NCBI RefSeq assembly: GCF_001653235.2
Contig: NW_019154045.1
Span: forward strand, 124,001-188,000
Reading direction: 5' to 3'
Source of the DNA: Pochonia chlamydosporia 170
Lineage: Eukaryota > Ascomycota > Sordariomycetes > Hypocreales > Clavicipitaceae
Length of the DNA: 64,000 nucleotides
In this document: positions 14,101 through 25,636 of the stretch, in pieces
Position numbering within the stretch: the first letter of the stretch is position 1
Layout: every line of letters starts with the position of its first letter
Notes under the pieces: model-generated
What the model saw: only the letters and a program-made list of their open reading frames with translations
Told to the model about the DNA's origin: nothing
Databases searched by the model: none
Translations under genes and position numbers: made by a program

Positions 14101-17100
14101 CGGAGCTACGGGACGGCCGGCCGTGATCCGGAGGCCAAACTGATTGACCCACATCGGGACCGAGCTTTGGTAACTACAGCTACATCGTGAACGACATGGC
14201 CACAAACTCCAAACTTGAAATCATATTGCGCGAATAAATTACAGTAAAAAGGAGGGTTCATGTACTGTACTCTTGGAGGTTGTAATCTCTACCTTAGATA
14301 GGGAAGAGCCCGGACGACGTTGGTTTTGTAGGTACTAAGCTCGGAAACGAATGAAGCCGGCACCACACAGTCGGAGCCTCCCGGCATATCTAGGCTGCTG
14401 AACGTTCAGTGCGCTGGTAGGTCTACTGAGGAGCTATGCTTGAGTCCTGCAGTGTCTTCCAGTCATAAAATCGAACCAATAACGTCTGGCTGTCATAACG
14501 ACATTGTGACATTGCATACGCGTACGTTGACTGCTTCAACTAAGACATAGGTAAAATAGGACGGGAGACGTCGTTCGATTGCCGTAGCGCAAACTGATAC
14601 AGACGATTGCGACCTGTGCAGTTCAGGGTGCACAGCGGCAACTGTACGGAAGCAGTCAATATGTCCCGACAACAATCCGTGGCGGGTTGAGCGACGACCT
14701 CCTCACATGACCAGAACTTGGAACAAAACTGGCGTCTGGATCATAAGAAAAGTCTCCCTGATGACACATGTATTGGATGTGTGTGTTATTCACATTGGAC
14801 CGAACGTGAAAGTGAGTATTGCCGTCCAAAAAGCTTTTGTTTTTTCTCAAGTCCTCGGTCTAATACGACTAGGTGTCGTCATCCCATGGACTGGGTCGTT
14901 AGGCGTGTACCAGAAACACAAATATGACGACAATGTAATACCAGTGCTCACATGCACGGGTCACGATCATCGCATTTCCAATCGGGCTCAGACGTACTAA
15001 ATGCTAGCAAATTCGGTATTTCTTAGAGGAAAGTCTGTCACATTTGATTCTACCAGTCACTCTCTGTTGCTGAAGTACTGTTGGCCACTGGAAAGGGAAG
15101 GGCGCAAACAGCCGTGAGATTCCAACGTTCCGCCGTAAGAACGGAGCCGATGAGCGTATTTACCGCTGTTCCCAACTCTTTCATTGAGCGCATTCCAAAG
15201 CGAGTTAAACAGAGTCTGAACTTTCCTCGAAGCTCAGGGCTGGCCGTGTGCTGAGCACAGCATCCCAACAGTAGGCCAGCACAATGCGTTGCAAAGGCCC
15301 TGCCTGTCATGCGCATGTGTGCGAGTATGCACAACATTTGTCTGGAATAGACGAGGCACAAGGAGGCTAAGCTAGGCTACAGAATGGCCTAACATGAAAA
15401 GCAAACACAGGGGCAGGCCAACTGTCTATCAAGCAGCAAGATGGCCCTGGTGTTACAAGGGTGGACTGAAGCTGGCTGGGATGCGATGCGACGAATTCAG
15501 GGTCTGAGACAGGCCTTCCCTTTGCTGGTATTGGCATGGAGGTGGTTTGCGTGGACCAGACACATCCAACGCCTTTGAGAGATGTGAGTTACCACTACAC
15601 TACACAACAGCCTCACCCAACCTCTACGTCAGTTTTATCCCTTCTCGAGCCGTCAGGGTGTACATGTGGCATGCTGTGGGTAGTAGCTGGCCTGTGGGCT
15701 TCGCCTCGGGTCAAGTTGTCGGGTCGGCAGAAACAAAAGACAGAAGGGGCGCGACGATCAATCAAAGGTGGCGAGTTATGCAAGTTTTGGTGTTTTGTCT
15801 TTGTTTCTTTTCTGTTCCTTTCCCGTCTTGTGTGTCGTGCGCTTTACTGATGGCACACTGCCATGACCGGGGCACACTGGGTTCTACGTGCTGGTTTGAT
15901 CGTCTTGAGACATCCCCAAGACGCGACAAGTGGACAGACAAGCTATGTCGGTTGTGAAGCAAGGCCTGGGACGAAGCTGCCAGACTCATTTCATATTCTC
16001 AAGGGTCAAAATAACTGCCATTCGGCGAGGACATTCCGCGTGGCCCGTGACCAAGAATTGTCTTACCAGGTGAATCTCCACCGGATGATGTGATTACGGC
16101 ATATTCGACGGCGCGCGTTAGGCGCTACCCGGAGATATGTGCAGTGAGTGCACTAATATGAGGACGACAGAGGCTTGGGAGAGCAAAGAGAGGTCTGGGC
16201 CTGGCCTGAAGGAGGGCCTGGGATATTGCTAGGCCGATCTGTAAAGCACGAGCCGGTGAAATGTTTGACTCCCCCGTATTCGACAATACAGCATCGGGAG
16301 ACCAACGAACAAGCCAAGCCAAGTCAAGTCAATGCTCAGATGACTGGTGGATTTGCCCGAACTCGGTCGGGAGTTGAGGCATCTTGGCGCCATCACGGCT
16401 GGCTGGGTTTAACGACTGCATGTCAACTCGGGAGTGGCTTGCCTCATGCCCGCGCCAATGATACCCTCCCCCATGGCTATAAAACTCCGTGCTCATTATA
16501 CGAGACTGCTCGTCACATCAGATGGGCCTCCAAAAAACATCACATGAACAGGGCAAGGCCCAACAAACCAAACCCAGAGCCGCAACATTCCTCAAACATT
16601 TTCGCTTTCTGATCTGGAGATCAAACTCCATCTACCTACCATACGGAGTGCCCATTGGGTTCTTTACCCTTCAGCAAACTTGCAAGACAAGGGTGTGTAG
16701 CAGAGGCATGAGATGAGGGTCCGTCCTGGCTGCAAAACAAGCCATAACCGCGTCAAACTCCATTCCAAACCCCTCGCAGTGGGCAAGGTACGTACGTATT
16801 GCACTCCATACACTGATCCATAATACACTAGTATGGAGCATTATGCTTATGCATTTCAGAAGCTGATGCTAAAAAAAAAAATACAGTACATACACTTTGG
16901 CACATCTTGAACGAAGCCAGAGTTGTAGAAAGGAAGACTCGCTATTGGGTCGAATTCATTACTATTTCCCACCGCTTATTCGTTGTTTCTTTTTCAGTTT
17001 TTGCTTTGGCCAAGTGTTTCTAGATCCGTGGTTCGCTGACTTTCCCCTTGCTTTTGATCCACTTGGTTGTGACGCCATGACCTCTCGATATTTATGTCAG

Positions 17101-17871
17101 ATCACAGACTTGGTTGGGAAGGGAGTAGCAGTCACCTTCAGCATACCGAGTCCCGGACAAGTCACAAGTAGTATGGATTCCTTTTACGGGGTTCGGAGTC
17201 AGGACTTGACAGATCTCCCATGTGCGTGGCTTCACCGCCAGTGGGGCTTGATGCAAGTTGTTACAAAGTTGCATTGCTCGCATACATGTAAGCGCACGCA
17301 CCGTGAATAGATATTACACGGTGAGTTTGAGAGATGCGACAAGCCAACTAGCTCTTACTTCAAAACCTTATCGGCTAATTGAAACCAACCATGTAAATCA
17401 CAAGTACAGTACAGTACGGAGTATGCATACAGGGTCAGAAACAAACTTGTCTCTTGGGTTTGGCCGGCCCAAAGAACCCACCCAAACAAAGACATCAGGG
17501 CATCAATTTTACCCAGCCACACACATAATGCATTGGTCAGGATGAGGTAAATTGATTGACATTACACAGCATCAAACTAAGGTGTGTGGTCAAGGTATTG
17601 AGACTGGGAAGAGGGATGAAGGAAGTTCTCCGTGCTCTATTTTGTTATCCTGTCCTTTTCGTCTCGCTTTTCCCCGGACCGTATCCGTTGCAGGCGGACA
17701 TCGCCGCTGCATCACCAAGAATAGCCAAGACACACTTCTATCATACATTGGATTACCCACGGCCATTCAGCATTGTTAACCGCTGGGGGCACGTTTCGTG
17801 GCCTACAAGGATGGCGCCAACCTGGAAATTCCCTCCACAAATCAAGCTTGATCAAGGGTCAGATGGGCCAA

Positions 17872-17895
17872 GGGGGGGGGGGGGGGGGCGGGGGG
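17872..17895. repeat. Poly-G tract
   Basis: Seventeen consecutive G, one C, then six more G. Such a tract could form a G-quadruplex on the plus strand. It is also a typical site of length error in assemblies. Confidence 0.9.
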
Positions 17896-18960
17896 CAAGA
17901 AGAGAAACTTCCCGTCCTGCGGCCAAACCTGCGACCGCCGCCATTGTTGAGAGTTTGGATGGGGATGATGAGAGGTGGTCATGAACTGAATGGGCGGTTA
18001 GATGACATGACTTTGGTCTTCTGGCGTTGCAGCGCATTGCACTTTGTACCGTCATGGGCCGGATGATCCAGTTTGATGTCTGGCGTGTTTTGATGGTTCG
18101 GGCACTAGGGAAGCTACATACACGCACACTCACACACATTACTGTACATGCGGTGAGGCAGAACAGGATAGATAGCTCGAGCCACTCGAGGCTCCGTGCT
18201 CGATTTAGCACGAACTATTGAACGGGCTTGGGTCAACTGGTAAGTGACATGACATGCCACGATGCTGTTTGGCGGTTCGATGTCGCTGACATGGTCACTC
18301 ACCCATGCGGCAAGTTACCTAGGTGGTTTATTTGCAAGAGTCACCATGCAGCACCGGAGTGTCAATTTGCTCAATATCTCTTTGTCTTGGGAGACATGAT
18401 GTCTAAGCGGCCCTTTCTCTCTCTCTCCGGCCCCCATCTCGCTTCACACTCAGTAACCAACCATCTGACTAACAATGCGCAAGTCAAGTGAGTGAAGAAT
18501 GGCTCAAGCTTGCCGTCATAGCTCAAGTTGTACACCGAGTCTATACTTTTGATCGCCGAGCACACACATTACTTGCTTCATACTCGAACCCCAGCCAGCC
18601 CCGCCTGTCAAAGTTCAGATTCTATTGTCTCGGCGAGAAACGTCATGACCAGATGCGAAAACGCCGGAGAACAATTCCCTTGTGTAGAAGAGCGTGCCAT
18701 GGCCATCAATTGTCCGTCTGTGCGGTGGATGGACAACAACTTCATCATCATGTGGACCTTCAGAAACTGTAGCTGATTCGGATATCGGCGTAATAGACGT
18801 CAGCAACCGTCATTCAAGTTCCCCCTGACGTCTTGACACGTCCAAGCCGACGGTGGGTTGCACAGGCCTGGCTGATCATCTCAAACCAACCCAACAGAAC
18901 TCCCTTGGCAAGAATTCTCCGACCTGGTTACGGTGGGTGTTCAGTTCACTCAACGTCACG

Positions 18961-18980
18961 TTTTTTTTTTTTTTTTTTTT
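18961..18980. repeat. Poly-T tract (T20)
   Basis: Twenty uninterrupted T on the plus strand in non-coding DNA. No target-site duplication or element end could be recognised beside it, so it is listed only as a homopolymer. Confidence 0.9.
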
Positions 18981-20913
18981 CAAACCAGGTGGTGGCTCTC
19001 CATCCCGCGGAAGTCCTTGAGCAATCTCAGAACCCAGCCATGACATCAAGGCAACAAAGCGTGGAGCCAAACAATGGGCCAGCACATGGGGGGTTTGGGA
19101 TGCGCAGAGGCTAAAAAGGCTTAGCATGGAATCGTCGAACCAGAAGCTCCCGATGGCACTGGAAATGCACTAAACAGGCTGTGGAGGTTGCATTGAGCGT
19201 GGTGGTTCCGCCTTGGATGGCCATGGTCAACATGGTATGGTGATGGTGATGGTATGGCGTTGGAGGTTGACTGATGGTGCTACGGCAGTGAGATCGACAA
19301 AAATGGCCATGTATCATTCTCACGGATTGAGAAACTAGAACGCCTGCAACTTGTTTCGCTCGGGCCGGACGCTACCCTATCCCATCCACTAGTTGGTAGT
19401 TGCTACTCCAATTTTTTCTTTCTCGATCTTGTGCATCGAATCGAAGGGTTTCGATCGTGGAGAACTCTAGAATAGCCTGCTTTACACTTTTGTCATTGGA
19501 GTCGGAGTTGAAGATCACTTCAGCGGGGTCCGGTCATGCGAGGGAGGAAAATAGATGAATCGTTATGCGTGTGTAAGGGATCGTCAGTAAGTTTCAACAT
19601 TCAGTCGAGTTGTCACCTGTGTTCAACGGTTCCCATCTCGATTTCATCTGATGATCCGTACTTGTACAGTACCTGTGCTCTGTATGGTGCAACAACCTGC
19701 AACATTGAATACAACACAGGACAAAGCTGAGCGCTGATGTTTAGTCTACCAAGTTGTAAGACTCCCTGCGTCCGCTTGCTCGCTCGCCTCACACAGACAT
19801 ATGCAAAAAACACCATATCAAGCAACCTGCTACTACACAATGGCATCATATGTTTTACTCGAAACCCCCCATCTACAGTATCGCAAGGACTCGCACAGTC
19901 GGGCCCTCCAATCTATCTGACATCATTGTCGTCAGGGCATCACCACTGAACAAATACTGACGTCCCCTAAACTTACTGTTACTGTCGTTCTCCTGGGATC
20001 AACGCTTTGCAGGTTGTCGATCCCCAACACCTCCCTAATGGGGAACATGACCTGCCCGTCCGAGTGAGTGGTAAATGAAAGGGTGCGCTGGCAAAACCTG
20101 GTTCGCCGAGCAAAGTCAAAAAGTGATGATAGTGGTTGCCATGCAGCGCAGCCAAGCAAGACAAAAGACAAAGAAGGCTCCTGGCAACTCCGAGAAAGAC
20201 GCTCCAAGCCAACCAACCTCCAACCTGTACATCAAGCAACAGGGAAACATCCCAAGCATCCGCGTGGCGGGGAAAGCAAAGCAACCCTCATGTATCTCAA
20301 ACGTCTGGTTCGCAATAAACACGAAATCAGCCGCATGACTCCCCCAACCACCCCCTACCACACCATCCACACATCAAAGAACAATAACAGAATTCGCCCT
20401 GCTTTGTTCACTGTTCGCCACCCCATCGCATCGCCCTACAGATGCGGCGCCTACCGAAACATCTCAGCCTCACTGTGCACTCTCCCAGTGGCCCCAGCCT
20501 TCACTATCCGGACCCTAGTTCATGCACATCATGTATTCTGCATCCCTTGCGTCTTTGTAGAATTCCATGCCTGGACCGCGATCTCGGCCAACTTGTGTCA
20601 TGAGTTGTCTTTCAGCTTCGATGGCGCAGCGTAACGAACATGTTTCGATTTTGGTAGTTTCTGCTGATGCTTGGCTATTGCTTTACATGTGACTATGCGT
20701 GTTACTGTACTATGCTCTACTACTTGCGTATTTTGCCACGGATATGGACCTTTGTGAGAAAACTAGAATTGATCATTTGTGCAGCAAATTTTCCTCAATG
20801 TGGCGAGAATTTGGTGAGTCAAGTTTTTGAAATTCAGTCATCGTGTTGGTATAGGGTAGCCTCAGGCACAACCATGAGTCAGGCAGCATCACGGGATGGA
20901 TTTCCAAATCAAT

Positions 20914-21403
20914 TCAAGACGCTCCATATGGCGTATTAATTAGGCAACCATCAACTTCAGAGGACGAGTGTCTGTGCACCAAGGTGATTCCGTCCATGAT
21001 GCCCCTCTCGGTGAAATCGACATGCGCAACATCGCATGCCATGTGTTTCGTTTCCTTTGGCTCAGCATCCGCCTGAACAAATATATTGCTTCGGCAAATG
21101 GGGCAGAAGCCGTGTCCTGAAACAGCTTCAATAATTCAGAAACTGTCACGTCATATGAGTAATTGTCATCACGGATACAGTACTGTGGCATAATGAAAAA
21201 AAAACCTCATTCCAGCGCGTGAGACTACACGCTTATGCTGTGTAATGTAATCCTCAACTTGTATCACGTACAATACCCCCATTTCGGTCTTGGCTGCATC
21301 TAGATTCATCTCGCTGCGACCGTTACTCTAAACTTCCCGGCATCACCTGCAATTCTGGATCGTTCTGTTTCTGTTCCCATAATTTCCGGACCCGTTCCGA
21401 CAT
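20914..21403 (-). CDS. Tentative small multi-exon gene with CPIC motif
   Basis: A tentative model that I do not recognise as a known family. A plausible first exon (21403-21347) begins with ATG, encodes a charged 19-residue start (SERVRKLWEQKQ...) and ends at GTGATG in phase 0. The last exon, after a TTTCAG acceptor, encodes GHGFCPICR followed by an acidic/His-containing tail and stops at 20914. The CPIC pair followed by Arg looks like the end of a RING or zinc-ribbon motif. The middle exons are uncertain: GTACGT and GTGATG donors and two CAG acceptors allow an open path, but several alternatives exist. It lies downstream of the Prp4 gene on the same strand. It could also be a decayed gene. 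Transcript evidence would decide. Confidence 0.3.
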
Positions 21404-21542
21404 GTTGGCCCCCAGTTATCGCCATGTCGCTTCTTGTGACTGTGAAGCCGAAGCCCTCTTTTAATTTACAACTCGCATGATCACTCCGAAACGCCCGTGT
21501 TAACCTGAAAATAGTCTGGATGCCATGACAAATCCCACAATC

Positions 21543-24500
21543 TCAACGCCTCCCGTTGGTTGCTGACGTCTTGGAGGCGAAAAATGGATGCTTCAACGCC
21601 TCACTCGGTGTAATCCTCTTGTCTGGGTTCAGCGCGAGGCATTGTTCCAACAAGTCGATGAAGTGATTGAGATGCCTGGCCTCAGCATCGTTCATCCCTG
21701 TCGATGCGGCATTTAGGCGGGTACGCAAATCTCGCGTTGGCCTCACAACGGCCAGCGTTCTGACGGCAGTCTGCATATGCACAGGTCAGTGACTCTTGTC
21801 ATCTAAAAATGGGCTGTGTGATGATACAACTATTCAAAGGTAGAGAGGAAACAAATAGAACAAAACACCAATAACTGTAAATGGGTGTGCACTCCAAACT
21901 CAGCCACCTCAGACTCTAGACGCCGACCGAATCTGCGACCGCTCGACATATTGGCCAAGCAAGCTGATGTATTCTGACAGAGATTCACAGCAAAAAGTCC
22001 CGCATCTGCAACCTGCAACCAGATATGCGGCCGTGAGACTGGCGTCCCGTTACCCGCCCGACGGAGTGGCATCCTGCCTTGCGGTGAATCGAACATACAA
22101 GGGTCGCAATCCTCGACCTGAGGAGCTGTTGTAAGATTTCCCCACGATGGAAGTCTTACTTGCGGCGCCGTGCATCAACGAAGGATTCCAGCGCTTAGAC
22201 AAGATGACTGTCACCAACCAACAGGTCTCCACATGAAGGAACGAACATAAAGTACTCAGGGGTAAGAAATGCATTGGGCGTGTTGATAAATGAAGACGCT
22301 GGGATGATAGAAACAGCAGGAAACTGGGAATGCCAATGTCCACAAAGAGAGACGACTCGAAAAGCAAAGCAGCAAGAGTTCAATGACAAAAACGTACCTT
22401 TCCCAAGACCTTGTCGCGCTCGACACTCACAAACTGGCCCTGTTCGTCAAAATGTGCAGCTGACAGCTGACCGCGACGAAACAGCTTCGGAGTGAGACGG
22501 CCGCGGATCTCCATGATCGCTTTGAGCATCTGATTGTTACTGTCGCCGGTGAACAGAATCTTGCCCGTGTACAGCTCGTAAAGAGTGCACCCGATGGACC
22601 ACATATCAACCCCATAATCGTAAGGCATACCCAAGATAATCTCTGGTGCGCGGTAGAATCGACTGACCAAGTATGGCGTAATCTGATTATGTGCTGTTGC
22701 AGCATCGGATCTATCAATAGCCGTGCCCAAATCGCAAATCTTGAGAACATTGCGTTGTTCATTGACCAGAATATTATCCGGCTTGAGATCAGCATGGACA
22801 ATACTGCATTTCCGCATGTGGGCTAATGAAACGAAGATCTGATATGCGTATGTCCTCGTTGCCCCTAGGTTTATGCCCACGTTGTTACCGAATTTGCGCA
22901 ACACCTCGCGCAGATTCATGCTGAGATTTTCAAAGGCCATGCACAGGTGACCGCGATAGTCAAAGTGTCGCTCGAACTTGACGATGTGCTTCCGGTTTTC
23001 TGGATCAGCATCGTTAAGCTTCTGCAAGATGGCAATCTCGGTGTATCCGCCTTTTCGTAAAGCATCATTGTTTCGCATCATCTTGATAGCCACTACTTGT
23101 TTGGTATTGATATCAACTGCTCGAGCAACACCGGAAAACATGCCTCTTCCGAGGGTTGCTTGCACTTGATATCGGCCATCAAGTATCTCACCAATTCTGA
23201 TTTTGTAATATCCGTCTTTATCGTCGCCTTCGAGAATGCCACCTTTGTCGTCGGCTTGTGAAGCTTGAGCGGAACCATCTTGGCCGCGAACAGCTTTGGT
23301 ATGCTTGCTAGCATAATTGTCAACGTCAATATCGTCGGCAAACATGTCAAATTCATCGTCGTCAGCTTTCTCGCCAGCATTGGCCGTAGAGTCGTCTTGA
23401 GCGCCATTATCTCCTTTGGTTTCGATCGTCTCGGCTATGCTCTCACCATGTAATACCGTATGGCCGTGTCTGAGCTCGTCTCGGCGTTCATCTTCCTTCA
23501 TGTCCGCAGTAGGATCGTAGTCAGCCGCTGACGGCCCATCCTCTTCATCAGCTTTGGCAATGCTATGAGTGTTCATAAGTTCCTTGTCGTTGAGCATGTT
23601 GATTCCACCTGGCGACGGTTCGGGCGAACGGGGAGACGCAAAATCTGGAGAGTTAGTGTTGGTATTGGAGGACAAAATGGTGTCTCTGGCCAGGCACATA
23701 CCGGATCGAGGCGTACGAGGGGTTTCACACTCGAACGATGACATTTGAGGCGTCTCTGGCTGTGTGGATGCTGGGGAAGCCCCTCGAGCACTCCTATCTG
23801 CGGCTGCACCGACAGCGTGGAGGAGAAGCGGCGTCGCAGAACTAGATTTTGCCAGCAATTCTTCGCGGCGGCGTCGACGACGCTCAATCTCGGCGTCCTC
23901 GTCGATCTGTTGCGGCTCTTCATAGTCGTCGTCAGGTTCTGTAAAAGTGGTGCTCTGTTTTAGAATACTCTTTGGAGACTCCTTCTGCTGTTCAACGATG
24001 TTATTTCGGGCAGGCAAGGGATCCTTTACTGGAAGGCGTTGGGACACATCGTTGTTACGCCGAGAACGGGGGTCGTCATCGTACTGTAGTGATCTGGCTG
24101 AGTCGCGATCGTGATTTTGCCTCCCCCGTGCAAAATTTCCATTATCTGACCTACCCGACCGCTGAAATGTATGAGGGGATCGACTTCTGGGCCGACCAGG
24201 CCTGTCGGAGAACCGCGAATCATCTCGTCCACGATCTCTGTCGCGACTTCGAGAACGGACTCGAGGGCGCTCTCTGTCGCCGTTGTAGCGTCGATCGTAA
24301 TTGCTTGAAGATTGAGCATTCGGTCGATCTAGATCGTCGTAAGAGACGCGCGACCTTCGGTAGTCACTTCTGCGGGGATCATCGAAACGAGCGCGAACAT
24401 GCCTGGAGTCACGATCTCGACCACGGCCGTATTGCTCTCCATCGTCACGAGTCCGTTTGAATCCGCGGGGGGAGCGACTTCGGCGGGAAGAGCCGCTGTA

Positions 24501-24653
24501 TCTGGAAGCAGAGTCGTGGTCTGGAGACGATTGTCTACTTCGGTTTCTGTCTTGGCGGTCAATACCGTTTCCTGAATGGCGTGCAAGTGAAGTTGCCTTC
24601 AAGTCCCCTTGTCCCTCCTCAATGATTTCGCCTTCATCCGAACTGGATGCCAT
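21543..24653 (-). CDS. prp4: Prp4-type spliceosomal protein kinase
   Basis: A kinase of about 827 residues in two exons (24653-22398 and 21770-21543). The N-terminal 480 residues are disordered: Arg/Ser-rich (RS-like) up to about 215, then acidic. The kinase domain runs from about 493, with glycine loop GRGMFSG at 502-508, VAIK Lys524 and catalytic loop HADLKPDN at 620-627. HAD in place of HRD is typical of Prp4/PRPF4B. The magnesium motif is DLG (641-643) rather than DFG. The short last exon supplies the family tail KPTRDLRTRL-like (here RPTRDLRTRL) and LNPDKRITPSEALKHPFF. Prp4 phosphorylates U4/U6.U5 tri-snRNP proteins during spliceosome activation in the nucleus. The 627 nt intron is unusually long for this window. 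Confidence 0.93.
21771..22397 (-). other. Long intron in the prp4 gene
   Basis: The donor is GTACGT, and the acceptor TATGCAG is preceded 15 nt upstream by a consensus ACTGAC branch point, so both ends look functional. Both exons meet in phase 0. All other introns I place with confidence here are 46-215 nt. No extra coding exon fitting the kinase family is visible inside. Confidence 0.75.
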
Positions 24654-25636
24654 TTTGCGCGGACTGGATCCTGGTCAGGACCTTAACAAGAAGCAAAATG
24701 AACAGTGTCAGCAATGCGATCAGGAACAGCCAACGCGCAAACAGGAGAAAGAGTCCAACCAGATCAGCGTTGACTCGTGCCAGCCTCAGGTCATTTGGCA
24801 GCTATTCTTGGCTAACTTGAGCGGGGAGCTGAGAAAAGAGTATCTCAGAGAATACAAAGATGTTCTCAGTCTTGCAAATAAATGGCACCGATGGGAAGAA
24901 TATGAAGCGAGATGAAGAGGGGGAGTTCAAGCAAGTGAGGGAGATGACATATGCGTCAGAGGCCATAGTTGCCGAAGATTTGGACTCACAGTTGCCTATG
25001 GCATTGGATCGGTGGAGAATTCTGAAAGCGATTCGCTTACATAATCGGCCCAGGGTTGTTGTGCGGAACCTTTCATCTTGTGGAGGCACTGGGTTCAAAT
25101 GTTGCCAAATACACCAGACTGGACCGTGACGCCTTGGATCAGTCTGCGCACCTTGTTGCAGGGCCTTCTTTGCTATTTGTTGCCATTTGGACAATGTTTT
25201 TCGCAGTATAGTTCATTTCTTGCAATTATTCCATATTTATACGAGAAAACTCTATTTTGCATCCGATGTTGCCTCTCATTAACGTGTCGCCCACATCGCC
25301 AAACGTGACGTCCCGTTCTGTGTTCTGCTGTTTAAATGTTACCGACTCTAAATTTCAGCCTCTGTTTGCATCAAAGAAGCGCCCGGGCATCAAACTTGAT
25401 ACACTTTGTCCAGTCATCGAGTGATTGGCTACTCTGCAACAAATTTTGGACATGGCGGCTGCATCATGCGTCTTCGTTGGTTGGCCGCACTGCCCCATGC
25501 AAGGCCGAATCCATGTCGGCGGCTACAGCAGCATCATGAGATGACATCGCACGTCATGGAGACCTATGTTGGTTCGAAGTTTTAATTTTTGAACTTAGCA
25601 TCACGGAGCGTAACACATGACGAAATATGGTCGAAA
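24654..25636. other. Divergent intergenic region between prp4 and the NLR gene
   Basis: This approximately 980 nt spacer separates the two divergent start codons and should contain both promoters. An ATG-led plus-strand frame of 89 codons (24860-25129) and a TTG-led minus-strand frame of 130 codons overlap here; neither resembles a family and both are probably chance. Confidence 0.5.

Larger units (their letters stand above)
6829..20913. other. Long gene-poor interval (about 14 kb)
   Basis: No supported protein gene. The first 500 nt upstream of the kinase are C/T-rich on the minus strand and probably hold its promoter and leader. The rest has GC content near that of the genes, so it is not an AT-rich RIP-type block. 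It lacks long conserved frames; frames of up to about 225 residues are low complexity or start only with GTG or TTG. It contains a TG microsatellite (8114), a G tract (17872), a T tract (18961) and the recurring words listed separately. It may be regulatory DNA of the kinase or carry non-coding RNA, but nothing in the sequence decides this. Confidence 0.55.

Noticed and set aside
18961..18980. T20 tract as a retroposon poly(A) tail
   Set aside because: No flanking target-site duplication or recognisable element body could be found.
20068..20634. 188-codon plus-strand frame
   Set aside because: It begins only with GTG and changes character along its length, with no motif.
23573..23923. Several long frames on the plus and minus strands across 22.4-24.6 kb
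   Set aside because: They are out-of-frame readings of the Arg/Ser-rich prp4 coding sequence.
24802..25194. 130-codon minus-strand frame in the prp4-NLR spacer
   Set aside because: The first codon is TTG, and no ATG or supporting upstream exon was found.
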